Assembly (NCBI GenBank): GCA_036522515.1
Contig: DATDFQ010000006.1
Location: forward strand, 1 to 64,000
From: Bacteroidota bacterium
Lineage (GTDB): Bacteria; Bacteroidota; Ignavibacteria; UBA10030; SZUA-254
Reading direction: 5' to 3'
DNA length: 64,000 bases
Of this stretch, positions 54,590-63,976 are shown piece after piece. The notes below the pieces were generated by a model, which was given only the letters and a program-made list of their open reading frames with translations, made no database searches and was not told the origin of the DNA. Position numbers and translations under genes: made by a program. Every line of letters begins with the position of its first letter. The stretch's first letter is position 1.

Positions 54590-57500
54590 ATGAAGTGGAT
54601 CGCCCTCCTGCTGGCAGGCGTCGTCACCCGGGCCATCTGCGCAGACAGCGTGGACGTGACCTTTCGTTTCAATATCGCGGGGTTTCCGGGCGGAATTTCC
54701 GTTCCGGGAGAGTTTAACGGATGGAACAACGCCGCCTGGCCGATGTCGTATCAGGGGGGAACGCTCTGGATCAGAAACGCACGGCTGGCGGTCGGCGGCA
54801 ATCCTGCGCCGGGCGGGATCGCAGGCGCCTGGCAATACAAGTTCTACTATAACGGCGCCTCCCCGTGGCCCAGCGACCCCCTCAACCATCACGTCAACAC
54901 GGCGGATAACGATAATTCCTTCCTCTACGTGAAGGATCCGACCATCTATCAGTTGCTCCCCAACCAGCGGTTGCCCCTCGTCACGACCTCCACGCCAACG
55001 GTCTCCGCCTATATTTTTCCAACAGTTGGGAGCGTCGTGGATACCTCGCTCCTCGCGCTCGAGATTGACGGCATCTCCTACCCGGGGCTCGGCCAGTTCT
55101 ATAATTTCGGCACCAGGCAGTTTACATTTATTCCGCCCCCCTTGCCGAACGGAAGCCATCTCCTGATCCTGACCGCCGGAGCGAACGCCGACACGGTGAC
55201 ATTCGAGACGCAGGGAGGGTTTGTGAGGCTTCTCAACCAGTCGCCCTTCTCGACGCTGAAACCGGCATGGACGCTGAACGGTTTGGTGGGCGACGTCTCG
55301 GACACCTCGATCCTCATCGTAAGGAATTCCACGGACACATTCGCGGTCGCCGCCGCGGGCGGAGCGTTCACATTCGCCGCCCCTCTCGCCGAAGGGACGA
55401 ATACCTTTGTCGCCCTGGCAGATTCGGCCGGAATCTCCAAAGCTTCCTACCCGGTTCAGATCCAGAGGATTGTCAACCATTCCCCCCTCGCGGCGATCAC
55501 CTTCGACACGAGCCTGGGGCAGGTGCGCCTCAAGGCAACGTCGAGCAGCGATCCCGATTCAGGCGAGTCGGGCCAGCTCTCCTACCTCTGGAGCGCGGAT
55601 CCCGCCAACCCGTCGGCGACTCCGGGAGTGGATGGGTCTGTTTCTTCCATCATCGGGATACCCCCGCCGGCTCTCCCGGGGGAATACTATTTCAATCTCA
55701 TCGCCGCCGACCCCGGGGGAAACCGCGATACGACGCGCAATTATTTTACGATCGACCCGTCGGGCGCGATGACCGTTCCGAGCCTCGCGAGCAATCCCGC
55801 GTGGGTGAAGCAGGGGCGGCTCTACGAGTTCTTCTTCAAGTCCGCGACCCCCCAGGGGACCATCAACGCCGCCCTGCCGAAGCTCGACTTCATCGCGAGC
55901 ATGGGGTACAACATCATCTGGGTCATGCCGGTGATGGACAATGCGTTTCCGATCAACAACGGCCCGGGGCCGGGGTACGACATCATCGATTTTTACAAGG
56001 TCGCTCCCGAGTACGGCACGAATGCCGATTTCAAGAATTTTGTCGATCATGCGCACCAGCTCGGCCTGAAAGTCATCCTTGACGTGACGCCGAATCACAC
56101 GAGCACGCATCACCCTTTTGTCTCGAGCGTACGGTCCTTTCGGCAGAATTCGCCCTACTGGGGATTCTACCAGCACCAGCTCATCACCAACCCGAATTAC
56201 CATCCCTACATCTCCGAAAGCCTCACCCCCGATTCGGTTTTCGTCTATTACAGCGCCTTCGGAGGAGAGATTTTGAATTACAACTGGACTGATATCGACG
56301 CCCGGAGTTATATGATCGGCGTCTACCGGTGGTGGGTCAGGGAAATGGGGCTCGACGGGTACCGCCTCGACGTCTACTGGGGACCCACGTTCCGGTCGAA
56401 CAACGGGAACGGCGGAGAGAATGAAATGGGACACCCGCTGCGGGTCGCGCTGAAACACATCAAGCCGGACATCCTGCTCCTCGGCGAGGATAATGCGACG
56501 GGTGTCGGGACCGAGACGAAGTTCGGGGACCGGGGGGGAGGCCTCGACGCGGCCTACGACTGGAACCTCTTCCACAACGGGATTCAATTCCTCTATACGC
56601 CGTCTCCGCAGACAGGCTCGTTAAACAACTATCTTTTGAACTTCGGAGGCTCATCGATGGGCTTTCTGCCGGGCCCCAACGCTTACTTCATGCGCTTTTT
56701 GGAGAATCATGACGAGGAGAGGATCATCTGGCAATACCAGAGCGCGCCGAAAACCATGCCGGTTTCGACGACCGTGCTCCTCTCCGTGGGGTTACCGCTC
56801 GTCTATTCGGGAGAGGAAGTCGGCTGGGGCGCGGGCATTCCGGATTACGACCAGCGCAGGCGGGGAGTGATCGACTGGAACAGCGCAGCCCGCACGCTTC
56901 TGCTGCCGCACTATCAGAAACTTGCCCAGATCAGGAAGCAATTTCCGCCCTTCTGGTCGCAACGCCAGATCAACCTTCCGACCGGCGACTCCCGCCTCCT
57001 TGCGTACACCCGTCCGCTCAACGACCTGAACGGGATCATCCTCGCCAACTTCGACTCGAGCGCCCATACGGTCTCCGTGTCGCTCTCGGGCTCCGGGTCG
57101 CCAAATGTCGATTTCACCGGCGGGGTTCAGAACGGTTTGGCGTATCACGCAAGCGATCTCTACAACGATACCGTCTACACGGTGGTATTCGCTTCGGGTA
57201 GCGCGTCGCTTTCTGTCGCCCTGCCGCCCTTCGGATCATCAGTGCTGGTGCTGGCCGAGAGCACCTATTCGCTGGCGCTTCCCGCGGTGCTGGGAGTGAA
57301 GGATCCTCTCTCCGTACTCCCCTCGAAGTTCTCGCTTGCGCAGAATTATCCGAACCCCTTCAACCCCGCGACCACGATCGAATATACCGTCGCCAGAGGC
57401 GGGCCCGTCTCGCTCAAAGTCTATGATCTCCTCGGCAGGAACGTGGCGACGTTGTTCGAGGGTTTCCGCCAGCCGGGGCGCTATAGCGCCACCTGGGACG

Positions 57501-57595
57501 CGTCGCGGTCGGGGGAGGCGGGGAGCGGCATCTACTTCTACAGATTCTCGACAGGATGGTTCCAGGATGTCCGGAAAATGCTGTTAATCCGGTAG
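54590..57595 (+). CDS. T9SS-secreted multidomain GH13 alpha-amylase
   Basis: A 1001-residue exported amylase with signal peptide (about 1-19). An N-terminal CBM48/E-set-like domain ('PGEFNGWNNAAWPM', about 38-51) and further beta domains with a PKD-like segment (about 300-390) precede a GH13 barrel (about 400-770). The barrel has 'VILDVTPNHTSTHH', 'GLDGYRLDVYWGP', 'ILLLGEDNATG' and 'FLENHDEERI', so the catalytic Asp-Glu-Asp set is intact. A T9SS type A sorting domain ends the protein (about 915-1001; 'AQNYPNPFNPATTIEY'). It is therefore the surface or extracellular starch-cleaving enzyme of the locus, while its upstream neighbour without sorting domain is likely periplasmic. The ATG directly follows the previous stop, indicating coupling. 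Confidence 0.92.
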   Translation: MKWIALLLAGVVTRAICADSVDVTFRFNIAGFPGGISVPGEFNGWNNAAWPMSYQGGTLWIRNARLAVGGNPAPGGIAGAWQYKFYYNGASPWPSDPLNHHVNTADNDNSFLYVKDPTIYQLLPNQRLPLVTTSTPTVSAYIFPTVGSVVDTSLLALEIDGISYPGLGQFYNFGTRQFTFIPPPLPNGSHLLILTAGANADTVTFETQGGFVRLLNQSPFSTLKPAWTLNGLVGDVSDTSILIVRNSTDTFAVAAAGGAFTFAAPLAEGTNTFVALADSAGISKASYPVQIQRIVNHSPLAAITFDTSLGQVRLKATSSSDPDSGESGQLSYLWSADPANPSATPGVDGSVSSIIGIPPPALPGEYYFNLIAADPGGNRDTTRNYFTIDPSGAMTVPSLASNPAWVKQGRLYEFFFKSATPQGTINAALPKLDFIASMGYNIIWVMPVMDNAFPINNGPGPGYDIIDFYKVAPEYGTNADFKNFVDHAHQLGLKVILDVTPNHTSTHHPFVSSVRSFRQNSPYWGFYQHQLITNPNYHPYISESLTPDSVFVYYSAFGGEILNYNWTDIDARSYMIGVYRWWVREMGLDGYRLDVYWGPTFRSNNGNGGENEMGHPLRVALKHIKPDILLLGEDNATGVGTETKFGDRGGGLDAAYDWNLFHNGIQFLYTPSPQTGSLNNYLLNFGGSSMGFLPGPNAYFMRFLENHDEERIIWQYQSAPKTMPVSTTVLLSVGLPLVYSGEEVGWGAGIPDYDQRRRGVIDWNSAARTLLLPHYQKLAQIRKQFPPFWSQRQINLPTGDSRLLAYTRPLNDLNGIILANFDSSAHTVSVSLSGSGSPNVDFTGGVQNGLAYHASDLYNDTVYTVVFASGSASLSVALPPFGSSVLVLAESTYSLALPAVLGVKDPLSVLPSKFSLAQNYPNPFNPATTIEYTVARGGPVSLKVYDLLGRNVATLFEGFRQPGRYSATWDASRSGEAGSGIYFYRFSTGWFQDVRKMLLIR

Positions 57596-57616
57596 AAGTA
57601 GAGCCGCCTGTCCGAA

Positions 57617-59569
57617 ATGCCGCTCCAACACCTCACGAACATCCGGAAACGACTGAACTCCGCGAGCCGGAAGGCAGCCGTAAAAGGGAGCTATGCCATC
57701 CCGTCGCTCTGGTCGCTATCGAATTCGCCGAACCCGGCGAACCCGGCGAAATCGGGGGGCGGTACTCTTCAAGTCGACCCCTTTGAATTTTTTGACGAAG
57801 CGCTCGGACGGATCGAAAGGGAACCCCGGTCCCCGATCGCCGGCTCTCCACGGGGAGAGTGGTCGCGGGATGCCGTAATCTATAATATGTTTGTCCGGAG
57901 CACCTGCGCGTTCGATCATGATCAGAACGGAAAGCTCGATCTCCCCTCGAACTCCTCCGGTTGGAAGGAGACCGGCACATTCCTGAAAGCCATCGCCCTT
58001 CTCCCTTATGTGAAATCACTCGGTGCAAACGTCGTCCACCTGCTGCCGATCACATCGATCGGTTCCGACGGGAACAAAGGGACGCTCGGCTCCCCCTATG
58101 CGATCAAGAATCCCTACGAGCTCGACCGTAATCTTGGCGAGCCGAATCTTGGCCTCGGGCCGGAGGAGGAATTCAAGGCGTTCGTGGAAGCCGCCCACCA
58201 TCTCGGAATCCGGGTCGTCGTCGAATTCGTCTTCCGGACCTCTGCAAAGGACGGCGACTGGGTGAAGGAGCATCCGGAGTGGTTCTACTGGATCAAGGCG
58301 GAGGTAAGGGACCGGCCCCCGGGGTCGGCGGACGAGTCCGCATACGGCCCCCCGCTCTTTACGAAAGAAGAGATGGGGGAGATTCTGAAGGCAGTCGAGG
58401 AGGAGAGGTTCGGGTCACTTCCGCCTCCCCACAAGGAGTTCCTTGAGCTGTTCACAATACCGCCGGCCAAATCTTCCATCAAGCTGAAGGGGGGGAGGTA
58501 TCTGGGCGTGCTCCCGGAGCACGCGACCGTCCGCATTCCGGGAGCATTCGCCGACTGGCCCCCGGACGACGGGCAGCCCCCCTGGGGCGATGTCACGTTC
58601 CTCAAGATGTACGAGCATCCGGATTTTAACTACATCGCTTACAACACCATCCGCATGTACGATTCCAGGCTGGCAAGCGAAGAGAATATCAATAAGCCGC
58701 TCTGGAAGAAGGTAGCCGATATCATTCCCTATTACCAGCAGAATTTTGGGATCGACGGCGTCATGATCGATATGGGGCACGCCCTCCCAATGCAACTCAA
58801 GAAGGAGATGATAAGCAGGGCCCGTGCAATCGATCCTGATTTTGCCTTTTGGGATGAGAACTTCTCTGTCGATGCGAAAAGTGTGGAGGAGGGGTATAGC
58901 GCGGTGATCGGATACGTCTGGAGCGATTTGCATCACCCCGATAAGTTAATAAGCCTGTTGAGGCGGTTCGCGCTCGAGGGTTATCCGATTCCCTTTTTCG
59001 CCACTCCCGAAAGCCATAATACACCGAGGGCGGCCATGAGGGAGGGTGGAATGGCTTATTCCAGGTTTGCATGGGCAATTTCCAACTTTATTCCCGCCAT
59101 TCCTTTTATCCACTCAGGGTTCGAGCTTGGTGAAAAATTCCCTGTCAATACGGGGCTCGATTTCACCAGCAAGGATCTGAAAAATTACCCATCTGCCTCG
59201 CTCCCACTTTTTAGCCAATTCGCCTACGATTGGACGAGCCGGGACGAAATGACGGACTGGGTCAGGAGAGTCTCGGCTATAAGGGCCAAGTACCGCGATC
59301 TTGTCGTGGACCATTCTCCCGGATCCTTTAGGTATGTGGACACCGATAACTCCTCTATTGTTTGTTTCTTACGCCATTCACCTCAAGTTAAGCATCAGCT
59401 TTGTGTGGCAGCCAATCCGGACATGCGCCTGTCTCAGCCCTTTTCACTGACATTGCCTCCCGGCAGCCCGGCACCGATCGACCTCTTGTCCGGCGAGATG
59501 CTGATCCACCGTGACGGGTCTCTGAAGGCCAATCTGGAACCCGGACAGGTCATACTGGTGGAATTATGA
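57617..59569 (+). CDS. Cytoplasmic GH13-like protein with altered catalytic motifs
   Basis: A 650-residue GH13-clan protein without signal peptide, so probably cytoplasmic. The N-terminal 60 residues are low-complexity. The barrel starts near 'SRDAVIYNMFVRS' (about 90). Region II reads 'GVMIDMGHALP' (about 381): the candidate nucleophile Asp is kept but the usual Arg two residues before is Met. Region III 'FAFWDENFS' keeps Glu (about 412), and region IV reads 'PESHNTPRAA' (about 461) with Asn where the stabilising Asp is expected. Region I also lacks the N-H pair. It may be an unusual transferase/hydrolase subgroup or a non-catalytic sensor. It couples to the MalE-like gene by ATGA overlap, suggesting a role in handling imported maltodextrins. 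Confidence 0.82.
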   Translation: MPLQHLTNIRKRLNSASRKAAVKGSYAIPSLWSLSNSPNPANPAKSGGGTLQVDPFEFFDEALGRIEREPRSPIAGSPRGEWSRDAVIYNMFVRSTCAFDHDQNGKLDLPSNSSGWKETGTFLKAIALLPYVKSLGANVVHLLPITSIGSDGNKGTLGSPYAIKNPYELDRNLGEPNLGLGPEEEFKAFVEAAHHLGIRVVVEFVFRTSAKDGDWVKEHPEWFYWIKAEVRDRPPGSADESAYGPPLFTKEEMGEILKAVEEERFGSLPPPHKEFLELFTIPPAKSSIKLKGGRYLGVLPEHATVRIPGAFADWPPDDGQPPWGDVTFLKMYEHPDFNYIAYNTIRMYDSRLASEENINKPLWKKVADIIPYYQQNFGIDGVMIDMGHALPMQLKKEMISRARAIDPDFAFWDENFSVDAKSVEEGYSAVIGYVWSDLHHPDKLISLLRRFALEGYPIPFFATPESHNTPRAAMREGGMAYSRFAWAISNFIPAIPFIHSGFELGEKFPVNTGLDFTSKDLKNYPSASLPLFSQFAYDWTSRDEMTDWVRRVSAIRAKYRDLVVDHSPGSFRYVDTDNSSIVCFLRHSPQVKHQLCVAANPDMRLSQPFSLTLPPGSPAPIDLLSGEMLIHRDGSLKANLEPGQVILVEL

Positions 59570-60792
59570 GGCTTTCTGGCATACTGAGCGGGTTGATCCT
59601 TTTCCTGGGACTTTCCTGCGCGATGAGGGAGGATCCGAACCGGATCGTCATCTGGCACCAGATGCGAGTAGACGAGCGGCTGATTCTCGAAGATCAGATA
59701 CGGCAATTCATGACGCTTCACCCGGACATCCGCGTGGAGGCCATCTATAAGGAAACAGAGGAACTGAGGTCTGGATTTATCATCGCGGCGATCGCGGGGC
59801 AGGGACCCGATCTCGTCTACGGACCCTCGGATCAGGTCGGCCCGTTTCAAGTGATGGATATTATCAGGCCTCTGGAGCCGCTCTTCGATACTACCTTGCT
59901 TCAGGCATTCAATCCGAAGGGGTTGACCTGGTATAAAGGCCATTTATACCAGGTCGCCGACAAGCTCGGGAACCACCTCACACTGGTCTATAACAAGAGG
60001 CTTGTCAAAGAACCGCCCCGGACCGACGAGGAGTTGATAGCGCTGGGGAGGAAATTGACTCTCGACACGGACGGGGACGGTAAGATTGATCAATATGCGC
60101 TCACCTGGAATTATACGGAGCCTTTTTTCTTTATCCCGTTCATGACGGGGTTCGGCGGCTGGATCATGGACGACCAGGGGAATCCGGCGCTTGATAACCC
60201 CGGAACAATCGGGGGGTTGCAATTCATCAAGGAGTTGCGCGACACCTACCGGATTATCCCGCCTGAGGCCGACTACAATATCGCCGACGCTCTTTTCAAG
60301 GACGGGAAGGCGGCGATGATCGTCAACGGCGACTGGTCGTGGTCCGGCTACCGCAAGGCAGGCATCGATATCGGTGTCGCGCCGCTCCCGAGAATCACCC
60401 GGACCGGGCTCTGGTGCGCGCCGATGGTCTCCCCGAAGGGATATTCCATCAACTCAAACGTCCCCCCGGAGAAGGTTCCGTTGGTGGCCCAATTCCTTCG
60501 CTTTATACTCGGTCCGGAGAATCAACTGCAAACTGCGAAGGCCCTGGAGACGATGCCCACCTGGAAAGCCCTCTACACCGACCCGTTTATCAGAGACGAC
60601 GAGATCCTCATTAATTCCGAGAGGCAGATAGAGCTCGGCAGGCCGATGCCGGTGGTCCCTGAGCTCCGGGCGATCTGGGACGCGATGCGTCCGAGCTATC
60701 AGGCGGTGCTCGGCGGGGCAAAGACTCCCGAACAGGCGGCGCGCGACATGCAGCGCCTCGCCCTTCAAAAGATCGCGGAAATGAATGAATAA
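59566..60792 (+). CDS. Sugar ABC transporter substrate-binding lipoprotein (MalE-like)
   Basis: A 408-residue solute-binding protein of the carbohydrate cluster-B type. It carries a lipoprotein signal ('GLILFLGLSCAMRED', Cys at about residue 18), then 'IVIWHQMRVDERLILEDQIR', the usual first strand/helix of MalE-like proteins, and the family-typical 'GKAAMIVNGDWSWSGYRKAG' (about 246-265). It captures oligosaccharide in the periplasm for the permeases encoded next. Its ATG overlaps the preceding GH13-like stop by 4 bp, and the permease start overlaps its end by 8 bp, so these are one operon. Lipid anchoring is unusual for Gram-negative MalE but common in FCB-group and Gram-positive relatives. 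The substrate is inferred to be maltodextrin. Confidence 0.92.
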   Translation: MRLSGILSGLILFLGLSCAMREDPNRIVIWHQMRVDERLILEDQIRQFMTLHPDIRVEAIYKETEELRSGFIIAAIAGQGPDLVYGPSDQVGPFQVMDIIRPLEPLFDTTLLQAFNPKGLTWYKGHLYQVADKLGNHLTLVYNKRLVKEPPRTDEELIALGRKLTLDTDGDGKIDQYALTWNYTEPFFFIPFMTGFGGWIMDDQGNPALDNPGTIGGLQFIKELRDTYRIIPPEADYNIADALFKDGKAAMIVNGDWSWSGYRKAGIDIGVAPLPRITRTGLWCAPMVSPKGYSINSNVPPEKVPLVAQFLRFILGPENQLQTAKALETMPTWKALYTDPFIRDDEILINSERQIELGRPMPVVPELRAIWDAMRPSYQAVLGGAKTPEQAARDMQRLALQKIAEMNE

Positions 60793-61678
60793 CCGCCGCC
60801 GGAAAATATTCATTGCCGTCTTCGTCGTCCCCGCCTTCCTCATCCTGGTGGGCGCGGTGTTCTACCCGTTCATTTACAATGTGGTGATCTCGTTCTCGAA
60901 CATGAACCTCCGCCACATCAAGGACTGGCGCTTCGAGGGGTTGAACCAGTACGCGAAGGTCTTTACGGAGCCCACCGAGCCGAATTTCTATGGCGTGTTC
61001 GTCAAGACGATCATCTGGACGGCCGTGAACATCGTGTTCCATGTCGTGATCGGGGTTTCGCTCGCGCTTTTGCTCAACCAGAAAATACGGGGGCGGTCGG
61101 TTTACCGCACACTCCTCATCCTGCCCTGGGCGATTCCCCAGTATATCGTCGCTCTGACGTGGCGCGGGATGTTCAATTATGAGTACGGGTCGATCAATCT
61201 CATCATCACGAAGTACCTGCACCTGCCGGCCGTGGAGTGGCTGAAGAGCCCGACGGAAGCATTCCTGGCTTGCATCCTCACCAATGTCTGGCTCGGATTT
61301 CCGTTCATGATGGTGGTGGCCCTCGGCGCGCTCCAGAGCATCCCGCACGAACTCTATGAGGCCGCTGCGATCGACGGAGCTACGTGGTTTCACCGGCTGA
61401 AAAGCGTCACGTTGCCGCTCATCCGTCCGGTCATGATACCTGCGATCACCCTCGGGATCGTCTGGACCTTCAATAACCTCAATATCGTGTGGCTCGTGAG
61501 CAATAGCGGCGAGCCCTCGGACAAGACCCATATCCTTGTTTCGTTCGTCTATAAGGCGGCATTCAATCTCTACCGGTACGGATATGCGGCGGCGCTCTCG
61601 ATGATCATATTCGTCATCCTTCTGATCTTCAGCCTGACGTTCCTGCGGCGCTCGAAAGCCACGGAAGGGGCCTACTGA
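60785..61678 (+). CDS. Sugar ABC transporter permease, MalF-like
   Basis: A 297-residue inner-membrane permease with six predicted helices. The EAA loop that docks the ATPase is visible as 'ELYEAAAIDGATWFHRLKSV' (about 191-210). The first periplasmic loop is short, unlike E. coli MalF with its long P2 loop, so it resembles the 290-residue MalF/UgpA type. It overlaps the binding-protein gene by 8 bp and is followed 2 bp later by the second permease. No ATPase gene adjoins; the MalK-type ATPase at 26029-27129 is the candidate. Confidence 0.93.
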   Translation: MNNRRRKIFIAVFVVPAFLILVGAVFYPFIYNVVISFSNMNLRHIKDWRFEGLNQYAKVFTEPTEPNFYGVFVKTIIWTAVNIVFHVVIGVSLALLLNQKIRGRSVYRTLLILPWAIPQYIVALTWRGMFNYEYGSINLIITKYLHLPAVEWLKSPTEAFLACILTNVWLGFPFMMVVALGALQSIPHELYEAAAIDGATWFHRLKSVTLPLIRPVMIPAITLGIVWTFNNLNIVWLVSNSGEPSDKTHILVSFVYKAAFNLYRYGYAAALSMIIFVILLIFSLTFLRRSKATEGAY

Positions 61679-61680
61679 AA

Positions 61681-62526
61681 ATGGCCTCCGCCGCAGGGAG
61701 AAAGAAACTGGCTGGGAGGGTGTTGACCCATCTCGTCCTCATTCTCTTCGTCGCGATCGCGGTCTATCCCGTGCTTCAGATCGTCGCGGTTTCGCTCCGC
61801 CCGGCCGACAAGCTTCTTTCGACGTCCTTGGAGATCATCCCTGCCGGCGCTTCGCTCAAGTGGTACGCCGCGCTCTTCACCGAACAACCCTTCCTAAGGT
61901 GGGTCTTGAACAGCACCATCGTCGCCCTGGCTGTCACGTTGACCGGAGTCTGCCTCGCGTCGATGGCGGGCTACGCCTTCTCGCGATTCACGTTCGCCGG
62001 CAAGAAGGCGGGGATGCTGGCGCTCCTTCTTACACAGATGTTCCCCGCGACGATGCTTCTTCTCCCGCTTTACATCATGCTGATTTATCTGAAACTCATC
62101 AACACCTACCTCGGTCTGATCATCACCTACACGGCGACGGCGCTGCCCTTTTGTATCTGGACGATGAAGGGGTACTATGACACCATCCCCTCGAGCCTGG
62201 AGGAGGCCGCCCGGATCGACGGGTGTACGCAGTCGGGGGCGTTCCTGAGGGTGATCCTGCCGCTCGCGGCCCCGGCCCTCGTGATCACCGGGCTCTTTTC
62301 GTTCATGACCGCGTGGGCCGAGTACCTTGTCGCGGCGCAGATCCTCCAGGACAGCGCCCTCTGGACGCTGCCCCTCGGCCTCAAGTCGTTCGAATCGAAC
62401 ATGTCGACCGAATGGGGCCTCTACGGAGCCGCATCGCTCATCGTGATGACGCCGGTGGTTATTCTCTTTCTGGTGCTTAGCAAGTGGCTGGTCTCTGGCC
62501 TGACGCTCGGGAGCGTCAAAGGGTGA
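61681..62526 (+). CDS. Sugar ABC transporter permease, MalG-like
   Basis: A 281-residue inner-membrane permease paired with the MalF-like protein. It shows the EAA motif 'SLEEAARIDGCTQSGAFLRV' (about 171-190) and the conserved 'AVYPVLQIVAVSLRP' opening. Lengths and order (binding protein, MalF, MalG) match the CUT1 family importing di- and oligosaccharides. It ends the plus-strand operon. The convergent esterase gene begins its stop only 14 bp later, and no hairpin terminator fits between them. Confidence 0.93.
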   Translation: MASAAGRKKLAGRVLTHLVLILFVAIAVYPVLQIVAVSLRPADKLLSTSLEIIPAGASLKWYAALFTEQPFLRWVLNSTIVALAVTLTGVCLASMAGYAFSRFTFAGKKAGMLALLLTQMFPATMLLLPLYIMLIYLKLINTYLGLIITYTATALPFCIWTMKGYYDTIPSSLEEAARIDGCTQSGAFLRVILPLAAPALVITGLFSFMTAWAEYLVAAQILQDSALWTLPLGLKSFESNMSTEWGLYGAASLIVMTPVVILFLVLSKWLVSGLTLGSVKG

Positions 62527-62540
62527 CGGAGGAGGCCTGC

Positions 62541-63716
62541 CTACGGGGAGGGAAAAAAGTGGATGAGTATCCTGTCGAGCTTGTTCCTCCAGTTTGTCCA
62601 GTTGTGGCCCTCGTGATACTCTTCATAAACCACCCGGGCCCCCTTCGAACTTAAAAGCCGGTTGACCAAAAGGGCCTCGGCGCGGGTGTCATGGATCGTG
62701 CCGGTTTGTATGTAAAAGTCTCCGCGCGCCCGGTCTGTCTCCTTGAGAAGCCTGATCACCGCTGAATCCGCCTGCAGATAGGCGGGTGACTGCGAGGCGC
62801 TCTTTGTGATAAAACTGCCGCGCCGCAGGACCGCATAGGTCGAGATCAGCCCCCCCATCGAGGCACCGAGGATCAGACGGTTCGCCGGGTCTGTCGACAC
62901 CCGGTATTTGTCCCGGATGACGGGGGAGACCTCCTTCTCGAGGAAATCGAGAAAGGGATCGCTCGCGGCGTAATCCGTCATCCTCTTATTGCTCGAGGGA
63001 TCCCGGGGATCGGTCCTGGGATCGATAAACACCGCGACGACCGGCCGGATCCTTTTCGACAAGATCAACCGGTCGAGGATCCTGTCCATTCCGGCAAGCG
63101 AAAGGTACTCACCTCCATCCGTCACGTAGATTGTGGGGAGACCCTTCTCGGGGGACGCGCCCGGCGGGGTGTACACATAGATCGGATAGGTTCTGTGCAG
63201 GTAGCTGCTTCCGAGGGAGAGGGTATCGAGAGGTCTCCGCTCCGACGTCCAGAGGATCGGCGGGGAGCCATACCCGGGCATGAGCAGCTCCGAGTTTTCT
63301 CCGAACCCTCCCTGCGCCTTGCGGGGATTCCCCGGGTCGAGCATCCACACGCTGTCAACCCAGAGCTTATATTCCACCCGGCCGTCGACGGGAATGGTGT
63401 CTTCCCGCACAAATAGATCGGTCCCCCCGATGCGCATCATCGGGGACGCCGAGGGATTCCATCCGTTGAAGTCACCCGGCACCGCAACGAGCCTTGCCGG
63501 CCCGCGGAAGTAGAAGCGCACAAGTGAATCCTCAACGAGGGGAGGAGGGTGGCTGGAAAGGTACCGGTCGATCACCCGGGCCCGTTCGAGCGAGTCGGGT
63601 GATGCGGCGATCTGCTTGAGGAGTTCCGAATAAGACTGGGAATGGAGGTTTGCCTGGAACGCAAGGAGGAACAGGATCAAGCATCGGGCAAGTCTGACCG
63701 GATAGACCGGAACCAT
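62541..63716 (-). CDS. Secreted esterase (CE1/Fes-like) with N-terminal CBM48-like domain
   Basis: A 391-residue secreted enzyme. The signal peptide ('PVRLARCLILFLLAFQANLH') is followed by an E-set/CBM48-like domain (about 45-135; 'AVPGDFNGWNPSASPMM') and an alpha/beta-hydrolase domain of the putative esterase family (CE1/Fes/IroE-like). The nucleophile Ser is in 'LILGASMGGLIST' (about 280) and the catalytic His probably in 'EYHEGHNWTNWR' (about 375). Similar enzymes remove acyl or feruloyl groups from glycans or cleave siderophore esters; the glycan-binding-like domain favours a polysaccharide substrate. ATG 63716 is chosen because it gives the signal peptide; the frame is open to 63866 but overlaps the DUF5989 gene. 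Both are likely co-transcribed. Confidence 0.87.
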   Translation of the reverse strand: MVPVYPVRLARCLILFLLAFQANLHSQSYSELLKQIAASPDSLERARVIDRYLSSHPPPLVEDSLVRFYFRGPARLVAVPGDFNGWNPSASPMMRIGGTDLFVREDTIPVDGRVEYKLWVDSVWMLDPGNPRKAQGGFGENSELLMPGYGSPPILWTSERRPLDTLSLGSSYLHRTYPIYVYTPPGASPEKGLPTIYVTDGGEYLSLAGMDRILDRLILSKRIRPVVAVFIDPRTDPRDPSSNKRMTDYAASDPFLDFLEKEVSPVIRDKYRVSTDPANRLILGASMGGLISTYAVLRRGSFITKSASQSPAYLQADSAVIRLLKETDRARGDFYIQTGTIHDTRAEALLVNRLLSSKGARVVYEEYHEGHNWTNWRNKLDRILIHFFPSP

Positions 63717-63736
63717 CGGCGCTTCCCGTGGGAGAG

Positions 63737-63916
63737 CTAAAAAAGGGAATAGATGAACGGGGCGAGTGCGGAGCCTTCCGTGAGCACGATGACCAGGCTC
63801 AGGAAAACGAGGATCACCACGATCGGACCGAGCCACCATTTTTTCCTCGTTCTCATGAAGGCCCACAACTCGGAGAAAATAGAGAGTCGCGAGGCGAGAT
63901 TATGGGTGAATTTCAT
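63737..63916 (-). CDS. Small DUF5989-family membrane protein
   Basis: A 59-residue protein. It starts MKFTHNLASRLSIFSELWAF, continues with 'MRTRKKWWLGPIVV' and one transmembrane helix, and ends 'LTEGSALAPFIYSLF'. The order (S-x-x-x-E-L-W-x-F, R-K-K-W-W-x-x-P, helix, G-S-A-x-A-P-F-I-Y) is that of DUF5989 proteins, small single-pass proteins often found near SGNH-hydrolase and carbamoyltransferase genes. The molecular role is unknown. It lies 20 bp upstream of the esterase gene on the same strand and is preceded by a promoter-like sequence. It is easily missed because of its size. Confidence 0.85.
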   Translation of the reverse strand: MKFTHNLASRLSIFSELWAFMRTRKKWWLGPIVVILVFLSLVIVLTEGSALAPFIYSLF

Positions 63917-63937
63917 AGTCCGGGCGGCCGTTGAGGG

Positions 63938-63966
63938 ATAATACCGAGTTTCGGTGAGAGTTGCAA
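63938..63966 (-). promoter_or_regulatory. Predicted promoter of the DUF5989-esterase pair
   Basis: The minus strand reads TTGCAA, 17 bp, TATTAT; the leader to the ATG at 63916 would be only about 15 nt. Confidence 0.45.
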
Positions 63967-63976
63967 ACCCTCTCTT

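Noticed and set aside
63728..63941. Short plus-strand frames at the right end
   Set aside because: They lie opposite the DUF5989 gene, whose 59-residue product matches a known family pattern.
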